64,000 bases of DNA, from contig CM034133.1 in assembly GCA_019914995.1 (NCBI GenBank), positions 6,014,001-6,078,000 of the forward strand. The letters are read 5' to 3'. A model generated the notes under the pieces. That model had not been told where the DNA came from, did no database searches, and saw nothing but the letters and a program-made list of their open reading frames with translations. Shown here piece by piece: positions 24,079 to 35,210 of this stretch; the stretch's first letter is position 1, and every line of letters begins with the position of its first letter. The translations under genes and the position numbers were made by a program. This DNA comes from Acanthochlamys bracteata. Taxonomy: Eukaryota > Streptophyta > Magnoliopsida > Pandanales > Velloziaceae.

Positions 24079-26323
24079 TGTAATACCATCAGTTTTAAGT
24101 TAGGGTTAATTGTGTCAATGTACATTCTATGAATGGGCTAAGGCCCAAAATTAATGCCTTTTTTTTAGTTCTCCAATCTTCTAGATTTGTCTGTATCCTT
24201 CTTTTTCTTCTTTTCTTAGCTACTCCCTTCCAGCAGCTTTCTCGTGTGCCGCCTCTCTCCCGTGAGAGTGCATGCATGCTGCTGGCAGTCGGGAATTTAG
24301 TCTTCAAGTCTTCTCTTGCTCTCTTCTGCCTCACCAACGTCTTCACTATCGATCAGAAGACTGTTCCTTCCAACGCAGTCTAACAGCAAACCCTTAGCTT
24401 GTCATTATTGTCTCCGCCGGCGATTCCTTCACTCCAAACTGTAGTTCTTCATCTCCTTACCATGCTGATGTTTTCCCTTTATTAATTGACCGACATCTCT
24501 ACTTCCACATCTGAACACACAAGCTCATCGAGTTGCCGAAATTAGAACTATTAGGTATTTAGTAATGTTAATCTAATAGACGTTGGTAATCATTTGCGTA
24601 TACTTGTTAGGATTAGAAAAGAGACAAGAGTGCACTAAGCGGTGTGGATTTTGTATGGCTTAGGCAATAACGAAGGAATTAAGGTAAGGTTTACCGTGCC
24701 TTTCTTTCTTCATAGTTTACCGTTAGATTTTCGACACAGATAACATTGTTTTGGCCCTCGGGCACACCTTGCCACTTTCGTGCATATATGATTCATCCTT
24801 GATGATGCATGTTTATTATTAATCTTAATGACATGCTTAATACCTTAGTTATCCAATGTTATGATTGATCGCATTAATAGTTGAGCATTACATTTCTACT
24901 ATAATTGGAATGATTTTACAAAAAACTAATTATTATGATCCTATCTTAGATGGTATATGATTTTTGTTGTATTTGATACTCGCGCTGCACTACGCAGGCA
25001 AATAAGTCAGGGGCTGAATTCAAGACCCCAGTGGGTGTGGGGGAGAGTTACCCACCTATGGCCATAGTATTAGATAGGCCCATATGCATGGGGTCCGGAA
25101 CCACGGCCCATTCGGAACGATCAACCGAATGGTGGTAGCCTCAGTGCGACTCAGATGGAGTCTGGACACTGAGTGTTGGAGGAGATATGTGATTGGAGAT
25201 TAAATTTCGGTTTAAATGCCCTGACTCTTTGACTGTTGGACTTTATTTTGATATTATGATTCGTTAAACTAATATATTTGTAAAGTATTTTGATTTATCA
25301 ACTTATTCATGTTTTAACAAAAATGCCACTAAATATTATTCAATCAACTGTTTCCTTATTTAATTATGTGTTTATCTTTTAATTTAAGATTTTATACCCC
25401 TTATGTACTCATTAGCAGCTACTTAATTAATTAATTTATTTAATTACTTACTTATCTATCTACTTATTAATTTATATTTTAATACGTTATGTTTAACAAA
25501 TTATTTATTTATAATTTCGTTTTGTTTTATTTTCTTTAATAAGTTTGCAATGGATATGTTTTCTTTAAGAAGTGCTTAATAGTGCTCATTATTGTATGGA
25601 ACAATCATATTAACTATATTTTTTTAGTTATCATTCATTGTTGCATAATGCATTGCATATAACCGTACCCCTCCTACTAGGGACTGAATCGGTATGGGAT
25701 GATTCAGGACTTAGTAGGATTGATCCGATCCAACCCTTGCATTTTTTTATATAGAGGCATGAGTAAAATAATTAGATAATGCATTAGAAATTCTAAACCG
25801 ATGCGTTCTTTTTTTTTCACCTCACTGAGATTGGGCTCATTCTTTCTTTTCTTGACCTCCCTAGATTCGATAGAAGCCGGTAGAAGATAACTCGCTGTAG
25901 CATCATCTACCGACGTGCGCATTAAGGGGTATACGTCTTCATCTAATTTGTCCTACTTTGCACATAGTTAGCTCTATACTTCAAAAGATATGTATTTTTC
26001 TATTGGTTGTATATTTCTTGTAACTTGGGTAGATATGAGGAGGCACTAAATGAGTTGTAGTTATTATACATGTTAATTGAATAGTTACTTAAGATATTTT
26101 AAAAGTTATGGTGTTTAAAATAATTTATTGCGGTAAATGTGTAGATCTACTCCAAAATTTTTAGGGGAGGTTCTACTGAAAATTTTTAATAAGACTCTGT
26201 GATTTGATTTTACCTTGGGTCAATTTGGTTCAAAAAAGGTTTACTGGATTGGGATGAGTTCAAATTTTGATTTAGACTTAGTTTGAACTAGTGCCGATCA
26301 TAGCTCAAGAGTGGAGCGTGATA
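24079..26323 (+). mobile_element. Solo LTR, 2245 bp, with 5-bp TSD GCTTA
   Basis: The LTR starts TGTAATACC and ends gagcgtgata. The 5-bp duplication GCTTA lies on both sides (24074-24078 and 26324-26328). Both flanks are array sequence, so the insertion site lies in unit G. No gag or pol is present. The sequence is homologous, in scattered blocks, to 52741-54770: cctcactga.attgg near 25820, cctccctagattc near 25855, gcacatagttagctctatac near 25960, and the final gatc-t-gctc-agag-ggagcgtga. The last bases (ata instead of aca) suggest decay. The length and the TGTAAC/A start fit a large Ty3/gypsy LTR, an assignment based only on that pattern. Confidence 0.8.
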
Positions 26324-29300
26324 GCTTAATGCTTCTATTTATTCGTCAGCATATTAAGTATTGTTTCAAATCATGCTGATTTCGAAATTTATTTTGCGAA
26401 TATTTTTACAAAATCTTTACCTCTCGATTTATTTTTGCATATTTGTCTTGAACTTCAATTGTGCTATTTGTGAATTATTGAAAATAATTTTAAATAGGTT
26501 TTGAAAACTACATTTTTCATTTGCGTTGAAATTTTTAATTTTAACGGTCATGTGTGCTGGAGGTAGCTGAGTGTTTCTTTCCTGTAAAGTATTCTTTCCT
26601 TGTTAAGAGTTTTAATTCTCAGCAAATTTCACTCAATATGTGCTCAAGTTCTACTTTATTAACCTGCTTCCAACTTTTTTTTCTTTTCATCGATAACAAA
26701 AAAACCTAGTTAATATCAATCTCCTTCCCACGCCAGAACCGAAACCCATCTCCTTCTTGTCTGCTCCGTTGCCTTTCCAGCCAAAATCCATCGAAACTTT
26801 TGCTTCAAACTACCAAATGAAGGATAAACTAGTTTGATGAAAGATGTATTTGGAATAAAGTTTTAGCCAACTACTGCAAGAATCAATCATTTACCGTTCT
26901 TTCCCCAATTAAGATCAAATAGAATGACTTTGCCTATATCATATTAGATGTCCAAGACATTTTTAGCCAAGAACTGCAAGGGTGAGAATGTTTGTAAGAG
27001 TGTCCAGAGATCTATTATTATGATGTGGTTCAGAGCTTCTACGCCCTACACATTCTCCGGCTTATCAATAATGAATGGTGTACAGTACGAAAATACATAT
27101 CAATTATAGAAACTTATCTATACTATTGAAGGTGCCTATATGGGAATTTTGAGATGGTGTAATTATCAAAATTGATCACCTGAGATGGGCATTAGATATA
27201 GACTATGCCACAATAAAGAAATTCAATCCCCGGCACATTTATCTTTGTTTTTCTGTGTGCTTATACATAGTTAGTCGAGTATGGTGTAAAGAAAAGTTAG
27301 CCAAACTGATGTTTCTCGTTTTGACTCTTACGTGCTATCGAGATTGATTGAGCACATATCTTTGAACCTCAACAGCATCATGTTCGACATATTGTGAGTA
27401 TGGCTTAAGTTATGAACAAGCATTTTTTGTATGATCTTCTTGTCACAGAGATTTGTCGCAAGTAGGTGTGCCTTTGTGCAAATACAATCACACAAAGCGT
27501 AGCAATGTTGTGCATCTTAAGTTCAAAGTTCATCAATGGACTCTATGGAACTAACGAAGAGATTAATGAGAATTTTGATGAACTAGTGCATGAGGAAGCA
27601 CTAGCACCTAGCAAGAGCTAGTGAGCCATGAATCTATTGCTCAACAAGACAACCACTGCGACAATAAGCTCAGTCCAGTGAATCAGTACCTACATCAAAT
27701 GGACAGCCACTGGGACTTCTTCTCCACATATGGTATGGCTAACCCTTTAATCACTTAAAGGACCTCAAGAATGAAACTTTGGACCCTTGAGAGGACATTG
27801 CCCAAGATATGTTTAGCGAGATGCATTTACGAATAAAAAAGTTAGATCAAATAAATGAAGAGTAACAAGGCTCTTGTAAATAAAACCTATGGAATATTAA
27901 CTTATGAGGGGTAATACAAATCTAGAACTAAAATGTTCACTGTTTCCAATTAGGCCACCAAACAGTAGCAATCAGTTGTTTATAAGTTGTTTTCGCAAAA
28001 TAATTAGCAATCAGTTGTTTATAAGGTTGCTCAACAAACACAACCACTAGGACTGCTTCTGCACATATGGTATGGGTAATCTTTTGATCACATAAAGGAC
28101 CTCATGAATAAGATAACCAAGCTGAGAATGAAACTTTGTACCCTTGAGGACATTGCCCGGAATATGTTTTAGTGAGATGCATTTACGGATGAAGGAACTG
28201 GATTAGAGAAATGAGGAGCAACAAGTCTCTTGTAAATGAAACCTATGGAATATTAAATTAAGAGGGGTAATACAAATTTAAAACTAAAATATTTACTGTT
28301 TGCGATTAATGCACCAAATAATTAGTAATCAGTCATTTATAAGGTTGTCTCCGCACAACAGAATGTGAAAACTAATCTGCACAAAAAATATTAGCACATA
28401 AAATTTTAATAAAGCACATACAAGTGCTAAATGATGCAAAACAGACATCACATCAAGGTTTTTTATGTGGTTCAATATCGTGGTACCTACATCCACATCA
28501 TTTCAAAACCTCAAGTGAAATCTACTAATGTTAATCCAATGTACAATCATCGAGGCTTGATGTTTCATAGAACACCTCTGTCTCAAAGTATGTCTCCTCC
28601 CAATTTTATGTCACCACATCCTTCTAGACTTCAGAAAGTCCCTCCCGCTGCAACGTGGTCGCCTTCGCAATGGCTTACCACAAACCGACTATTTTACACT
28701 TAGGGTTGCCCACCAAGCAAGTTCTCATACAATCTTCTCTCAATGTTACATTTTGAATCCGTGGTTTAGCATAGTGATCTCCCTTACAACAAGATCTATT
28801 CTCATTACAAGAAAGCTCAAGGGTATCATACAAAATAATAGACAACGAAATGCTCAATGTAAACACTCAGTGTAAAGCTCACGAATTTGAAGATGCACTT
28901 TTTTTCGGGTAACAATATTTTTAGCTCGATTGATCAATGCGTTCTGGTGTATCTTGCTGTCCTTAATGCTGCGATTATGTAGTGATATCTCCTCCCAATG
29001 TCGGAATCAGATTTGCAGTAGTGAATAAATCTTCCGAGGGATAGGAAGAATGAATGGCCAAGATAAAAGAAAACAACTAGTTTGTTATTTTTCACCCATA
29101 ATTTTTTTCTTGTTTGACTTTACTGTGATTTCTTTCCTATGTTAGAATTGTTTGCTGACGTTGATGTCTTCTACTAAGTCTCTAGAACGCCTCTTCGAAA
29201 TTTGAAGTGAAACAGATCCGAATTGAAGTTGCAAATTCATCCGAGACCTCAAATTATATTCTGGATTTTCTACCTCCATGTCATTCAAATTTTGTGCTAG

Positions 29301-29485
29301 ATTACTAACCCTATCCTACATAGAGGTTTTGCTAATATTTGTGGGATTTTGCTAATAATACAGCTCTCCAACTGTCTTGTGAACCATTAGTTTTAAAAGT
29401 TAATAATATGAATCTAATGGTAATTCTAACTTTCGGAATTTGTTTTATGAGTTCTTTTTAATTGCTGGATTATCATTTTATTTTC
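26324..29485. repeat. Array unit G, right part: old, diverged long-type unit
   Basis: After the solo LTR the array sequence resumes at gcttaatgcttctatttattc, matching gccttaaagcatgtatttattc of the other units, and follows the full unit order to about 29485. It differs from units A-F far more than they differ from each other, with many small indels. It is of the long type: the ttgctgacgt.gatgtcttct block near 29150 is present. It holds an internal duplication (27638-28030 and 28031-28360). The ORF at 28431-28703 is a reading of a segment that is not open in the other units. No product is recognised. Confidence 0.75.
27638..28360. repeat. Internal direct duplication within unit G
   Basis: The segment starting gctcaacaa.acaaccact, which runs through cacatatggtatgg, accctt-ga-ggacattgcc and ctcttgtaaat-aaacctatgg to ttataaggttg, occurs twice in a row (about 27638-28030 and 28031-28360). 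All other units have one copy. The two copies differ by many substitutions and small indels, so the duplication is not recent. Confidence 0.65.
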
Positions 29486-30837
29486 GGTATTAATTATCTT
29501 TGTCCCTTTAATACTAGTTTTAGCATACAATGGTCTTGCTAATTTTCTACGATTCTTAATAAAAGGACGAGCATAATTTAGTATTTCTAAAGATGTCTGC
29601 AATTCTTGGATAGAGTTTATTTGATCAAGATATTCTAAAATTTTCTTGGTAACATGACCTTGTAATACTATTGTTCAAAATCCTTAGTATTTTGATGATA
29701 ATGCGTATTTGAGAATCATTGCTAAACTATGAACATGTCTACATTGGATTATAGCATATGGAGCTAGACAGAACATAATGCAGAAATTGACAAAGTGTTG
29801 AAATGGCTAAGTTGAATGAGTCAATCAAGTTCTTAACTGCAATAAGCATATTTCTCAAATAGGCATGTGCATCCTTTTTGTAAGGCTACATAGGTGGTGA
29901 TTGCGATCACCTTCATAACCCACCATTTTACATAACCAGTATCTTATTTTTTCACTCTCATCTCTCAGTTTTTCCATAATTTATATAAAATTACATCGCA
30001 TCTGAGGGTTTCAAATGTCTTTCTTAAGCATGGTGACGTGAAATTTTTATTATTATGTTTGAGGTTGGTAGACAAGAAGAACCAACTTAGAAACGACGCT
30101 TCCAAAGAAAGATTTTGAAAGTAAGAAACAAAATTCAAAGATGAGTGGTGAATGAAGAAAAATGACACAAATTTAATATCTTGAAAGGAAATACCTTAAC
30201 TCCTAAGATATGGCGCAGGAGTTTGTGGAATCACCCTCACAAGTGTAGAACTCCAGTGCGGAAGCATTCCGAATTAAAAGAACCACTAGCTTGAAGAAGA
30301 AATAATTAGATTTAGAATTGTGAAAATTAGTTGCGGTCTCTCCTCCTTAATCCAGCTCCGTCATTAGAAACGCCAATCCAATTTTTTTTTTTCAAAAAGT
30401 CATAACAAACCAAATATTGGTAAAAAAATCTTGAAACAAATCATAGTACCAATAATCGGGATTGATTTAGGCGTGGTTTAAGATAAAAGGAGCTTGGGAT
30501 GTCTCCTACCCGTGACGATTTGTTTTGACGATGCTCGTAATTGTAATTGATGAGGAGAGTCGAAAGAGAAGGAGGACAAGAAGAGAAAATAATGATTTTG
30601 GGTTCCAAATTGACAACGTCAGCCATCGAGAGAGGCTTTTAGCAATGGATGGTTTTCACTCGGCTTCGAGAAAGGAGCATTTGTCAGAGATTCGAAATAT
30701 ATACATGTATGTATTTCTACGAGATGTGATTTGAAATATTATTAAAATAGTTTTTCATCATCACATTTAAGTGAATGTCATCCTAAAGTCCTGCAACAAA
30801 ATAACTAATCAAGAAACTTTGTGAGTAGCTATCAACT
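29486..30837. other. Decayed intergenic DNA with a copia-type LTR fragment at 29666-29880
   Basis: From 29666 the phrase tgttcaaaatcc.tagtattttgatgataatg matches the start of the solo LTR at 48020 and continues with related blocks (cgaacatgt..., catatgaagtt/catatggagct) for about 200 bp. It is a truncated LTR remnant. The rest, including a small frame at 30525-30734, shows no recognised gene. Confidence 0.5.
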
Positions 30838-31395
30838 CTGTGGAAGAGCTTTCCTAAGGCTTCTTGATAAGCGAGTCAAGGCTTCGGACAGATCTTCGTA
30901 GTTGGTCGGCCCAAATCGGAGTAGTATAGCTTTGGTGAATTCATCTCATGTAAGAGGTCCGGGAAATTTCGTCAACCACTTGTGCCATTGTAAGAGGATT
31001 CCTTTTAAGATGGAAGGATACAAGCTTAACTTACTGGTAAGGTGCAATGTTGTTGTAATCAAAATATTTCTCTGCTTTGTATTTCCAGCCAGTTTGGTCC
31101 TTGCCGCTGAACTTCAGAAAGAACTTGAGGTATTGATGAGGTGGTCATTGTTGGTGTAAGAATGATTAGCATTTAGTGGAAGCGAGATTCTTCAAAGCAA
31201 CTAGGTTGATTTCGGGGTGGCTAGGATGTGGAATATGTGAGGCACGTTGAACTTGAAGTTCTATTAATACATTCCTACAACAGCATTTTGATCAATACTT
31301 GACTTGTCTCGAGTTAAGATTTGGCTAACGTGATTTTGAAAATTTGCATTCATTTTGCTATGAGTGTCTATGATCTGATCCATACTCATGCCACC
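30838..31395 (-). pseudogene. Antisense Ty3/gypsy gag remnant
   Basis: Read on the minus strand, the region gives a gag N-terminal start (MSMDQII near 31395) and then the conserved gag core. A GKDQTGWKYKAEKYFDYNN segment lies near 31080, a WHKWLTKFPGPLTWDEF segment near 30980, and LLRFGPTNYEDLSEALTRL near 30900. These belong to the retrotransposon gag domain of Ty3/gypsy elements. Stops and frame changes break it in several places. A leader-like T-rich stretch lies upstream (31396-31620), but no LTR or primer site is identified. The plus-strand ORF at 30902-31159 is only its shadow. Confidence 0.75.
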
Positions 31396-33160
31396 TATGG
31401 TCAGAATGAATTTGAAAACAGAAAATAAAGAGAGCTAGGAGAAAATAGAAGAGTTAGCAAATTTTTTCATATCCCTTTTCTGAAACTCAAGCGCAATTTA
31501 ACTAGACTTTTAAAACTAGAAGGAAAAACAAACTAAACATAGAAGAAAACTAATCACAACTAATACCAATGAACTAACAAATCAAACAAATTAACCAAGA
31601 TCAAGTCGTCCACTTCTTCACTTCCTCAGACATCACTTGCATGGTTCTGTTGCTAGAAGCACATATCAGTTCCTCAAAGTTAGTGGATCCTCTAGTAGAT
31701 TTAGGCAGATCGTGGTATTGTAGGATTCATAACAATTGTAGCCAGTAAAATTATTCCATAAAAACTCATCGAAGTAGAGTGAGTATTTGCGCATTACATC
31801 AAACACCTGACTTCAATACTATTGAAGAATCATCAGATGATGCATTTGTGGAGGTAGAATTAGGAGCTTTTGTCATAGGCTTTTCAAACGTCACTGATGT
31901 TGAATGCCTAGGTGTGGCTGTTTAGAAATATTTAATGATGCCAAGGTTAAATGTTTACTTCTTATAGGAGATGGCACTGATGTCGAATTCACAGCTAGCT
32001 TCAGGTTTCGAAATATTGAGATGCGTTGTGCCTGTAGAAGGATGTGATGGTAGAACTTTTGAGTTATCGTGTTGTTGTAGAATTCTCGTATGAGGACTTA
32101 AAGCAGAATTAGTAGCTGTTGTAGTAGAATTATGGAAGTGCATCAAGTTTACTTTTGTCTTCAACTGCAAATTACTTACAATAAAATGTGAACAAATTGT
32201 TATTTTTCGAGAACAATCCATATGTAGAAAGGATGGAATGAACTACATACGTGTTGCAGTGAAAAGATTATCACATAATGCACAAAAGTTGCAGATTGGC
32301 TGCTATTTGCAAGTTGCCTAGCACTCTCCATGCACAGTGAGTCAGCAAGACTAATAGAAATAATGTAGCTTACCAACGAGCACCTACGCCTACAGCAATA
32401 TGCAGCAACATGACTATCATAGTGAATCCTCATCGAGCTGTTGCCATCTTTGCACAACTCAGTTCCATTCTCCATTATGATTTTTATATATAATTGTTGT
32501 TCCGTGATATGTTCAAAATTTGATTTACAGGAATAGAAAGAGTATTAAATTTTGAATGGAATAAGTGAGGTTTACTAAGAATAGCAGAAGGAAAAGATTA
32601 AACTACATCTAACAAAAATGCATTTGAAATATGCCAACTTATTAAACATTTGAAATATGAACAATATATATGTGAATATAAACATTGGTTAGTTTTCATG
32701 ATAATTGTAGCATTAACAATATCATATAAGCATAATAGTTTAATGCAAAATCACCAAAACTTGAAGAAGACAATTTTAGAAAACTATATACAATTTCTAT
32801 TTATATATTTTAATTGTTGATTAACGTATCAATTATAAGATTTATTTGCTAAATTGGGAGTGTGATTATTTTACATTGGGCTACATCTTTTACATGTATT
32901 TATATTTTCAATAAAAAATTGTATCAGAATAACTATACTCACGGAGGCCAGACTAATGTGTTTTTTGATAAACTTTTTACAACTTAATTCCGAGTAAACA
33001 TTCCATATGACTCGGAGAACAACGTGCTTAGCTTTATGGAGTCATATTTGACAGAACGTTTGAAGCTTTTTTTAAAAAATTTTTATTTCGTATTTTAGTA
33101 AATTTGTTTAATATTTTATAAAAATTATTTAAAGGGGAGAGATATAAGTACTCACTTTTT
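31396..33160. other. Unrecognised intergenic DNA with two overlapping minus-strand frames
   Basis: Two minus-strand frames, 32200-32475 (91 codons) and 31955-32221 (88 codons), overlap by about 20 bases and have balanced composition compared with the AT-rich surroundings. They could be two exons of a dead gene or element-encoded protein. A weak resemblance to the C-terminal part of FAR1/FHY3-type proteins was considered but cannot be supported by any motif. The rest is AT-rich with no recognised feature. Confidence 0.25.
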
Positions 33161-33403
33161 AGGGGCACTTCGAAGCACTCTCTCTTCAGTTTATAATTAT
33201 GATGACATCTAAATATAATATCCACCGTTATATATTAAGAACTACAAATTAGAAATATACTCATAAAATTTCAATTTAATCAGGACACGAATTCATGTCT
33301 ATTCAATCACTCGATTATTTTTGCGAATAAGTTTCTAACTTCTAATTTTTAATATCCAACGGTAGAGATTAAATTGAAGGTTATCTGATCATAAATCGGA
33401 GAT
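33161..33403. mobile_element. Decayed foldback (palindromic) element
   Basis: The left arm (aggggcacttcgaagcactc, then atccaccgttatatattaagaac) is the inverted match of the right arm (ttctaatttttaatatccaacggtagagattaaattgaaggt). The same arms occur in the elements at 40048 and 41280. The loop and the outer right end are shortened, so the element is incomplete. Confidence 0.6.
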
Positions 33404-34060
33404 AAAGATTTAAAAAATTAAAAAATATAAAAAAATTTATATTAGAAAAATTTATTATTATTATATTTTAAATTTTAAAAATAAAGCTTACTATTTAGAA
33501 TATTTTATTTTTTATTTAAAAAATTTATTTTATAAACAATTCTGAATATTTATTTAATTATTTTAACATTAGATCACAATAGTCTATCACTTTATCTATA
33601 TATATATTTATAAAATTTATTAAGAAGAGGATAAGTGTCAACAGAGTCAAATAACATCCACGTCACTCTTATCACAGAGTCCTCTCCCTTAATCAAACAT
33701 TCAAAAATGTCTAATGGCCTAATCAATAATACAAGTCTAAGTACGTGTTTCAAATGTCCGTAATTCTACTTTTTTTTGTTAAATTTTGAGTTCCAAATAG
33801 TTCATATGTTTTTATTACATAAGAAATTCAAAATTCTATTTTCACATATGAAACTTTAGTTGTAACTTTTTATTTGCACACTTCACAATATAATTATGTC
33901 CTTCAATTTTTTAATACACTCTCAAAAACTATTAAAATATAAACATTAAACTTTATTTTCACTTTATTTTAAAGAAATTTTATTTTTTATTTTTATTAAA
34001 CTTACGGATATTTAAAACACTCGTTAAAACAAATCTTTCGTGTTCTCTCAGCACTTTGCG
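33404..34060. other. AT-rich intergenic DNA, no gene seen
   Basis: Long A/T runs and no frame with coding character. The minus-strand frame at 33980-34171 is low-complexity Lys/Phe/Asn and is not a gene. Confidence 0.6.
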
Positions 34061-34310
34061 GGGGCGTTTGGTAGTACTTATGAAATAGGACTTTTCTAAA
34101 ATAAAAAATATTTTTATTTTTTTAAAAAACGAGTTATTTTTTTTTTTATTTAAAAAAATAAAAATATGCAATAAAAAGATCTCACTCCGTAGAATTTTTT
34201 TACACTTTCTAAATTTTTAAATAAATTTTTTATATATTTATAAAATATATATTAAAAAATATGAAATGAAGAAAAGTTGATAAGTAGTTTATCATGTGCC
34301 AAACGGGCTC
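34061..34310. mobile_element. Small MITE-like element just upstream of the E2 gene
   Basis: The left end ggggcgtttggtagtac and right end catgtgccaaacgggctc form imperfect inverted repeats around CGTTTGG/CCAAACG. The interior is very AT-rich (250 bp in total). The bases tgcg flank both ends (34057-34060, 34311-34314). The duplication is too short to assign a superfamily safely. The right end lies only about 155 bp before the start codon, so the element occupies the core promoter region. TATA-like AT runs near 34225-34260 lie inside it. Confidence 0.5.
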
Positions 34311-34464
34311 TGCGGAGGAGACAAATTACCAGAACTCCAACTCAGCAAATCAACAAAACCAAACCAAACAACAAAGAACTCCATCTCAGTTCATTTCACT
34401 TCTGTCCTTCCCAATTCTTCTTCTTCCCAAATTCAATCTCTACTTTGCCTGCCACAGCGTCTCC

Positions 34465-35174
34465 ATGGCTATCGGCGCAAGTGTGCTACGGTTTGCTGCC
34501 CGCCGTCTCCGTCCGCTCACTCCCGTTCCGTTGTTCTCTCCTTCGCTTTCGCGGAACTCGAACCCTTCTACTACTACTTCACCAATGGTTTTCTCAGATC
34601 TCCATTTGGCTCGTTCTCCAGTTAGCACCACTGTAAGCAATGGATCACACTCCTAACGTACACTTGATCACTCGCGTTTGCTAACACGATTGATCATGTT
34701 TTTGCTTTTTCGGTAGTCGGAGAGAGTGTTACAGGGAGGTGCTGGGTGGGGCCGATGCTTGTCGAGCCAAGCATGCGCGGATACGCCTGCTGCTGGAGTG
34801 GTGGACGTGCCGTTGGCTCAGACTGGTGAAGGGATCGCTGAGTGTGAATTGGTCAAGTGGTTAGTCCAAGAGGTAATTTGTTTCAGCTCCCTTGTTTGGA
34901 TTGGGTGGAATTTTCCTTTGTGGTTCAGATTATGTGCAGCTAGCATAATGATTTGATTAGAGCTTGCTAGTTTTTGATTCTCTATATGAAATGTTGTATT
35001 AGGATTTTCAAGGTATGATAATATTATCACATTCTGGTCCACGACAAAATTATACTGTAATAACCAACATTTGGTGACCAACAGAGGTTTAATGAGATAT
35101 CTTAGCTTTAAAAAATGTTGGTAGGTTCAATGGACCAACAACCCTCCAAGTATAAAAAGGAAAACGTACGAAAT

Positions 35175-35210
<36 letters not shown>

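Larger units (their letters stand above)
1..29485. repeat. Tandem array of an unrecognised 2.3-3.5 kb unit, with later insertions
   Basis: Landmarks recur in the same order along the region. Examples are the string gaaaaatcac before an accgttca motif (1, 3460, 6801, 12521), the agccttaaagcatgta motif (near 231, 3690, 7033, 9353, 12750, 15084, 19820), and a gctag motif ending the short units (9240, 14965, 19709). Seven units are visible: A 1-3459, B 3460-6800, C 6801-9240, D 9241-12520, E 12521-14965, F 14966-19709 (interrupted by a CACTA element), and G, which is split by retroelements and resumes at 26324. The array probably continues left of the window. No domain is recognised in any frame, and the short ORFs differ between copies by stops and frameshifts. 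It may derive from an old gene or element, but nothing in the sequence shows which. Confidence 0.9.

Noticed and set aside
32200-32475. FAR1/FHY3-like protein fragment on the minus strand
   Set aside because: The resemblance is only in composition and spacing of a few residues; no zinc-finger or transposase-core motif is present.
34277-34636. Alternative overlapping frames at the start of the E2 gene
   Set aside because: Three frames are open by chance. Only the one with [16 protein letters not shown] joins exon 2 in phase and gives a mitochondrial presequence.
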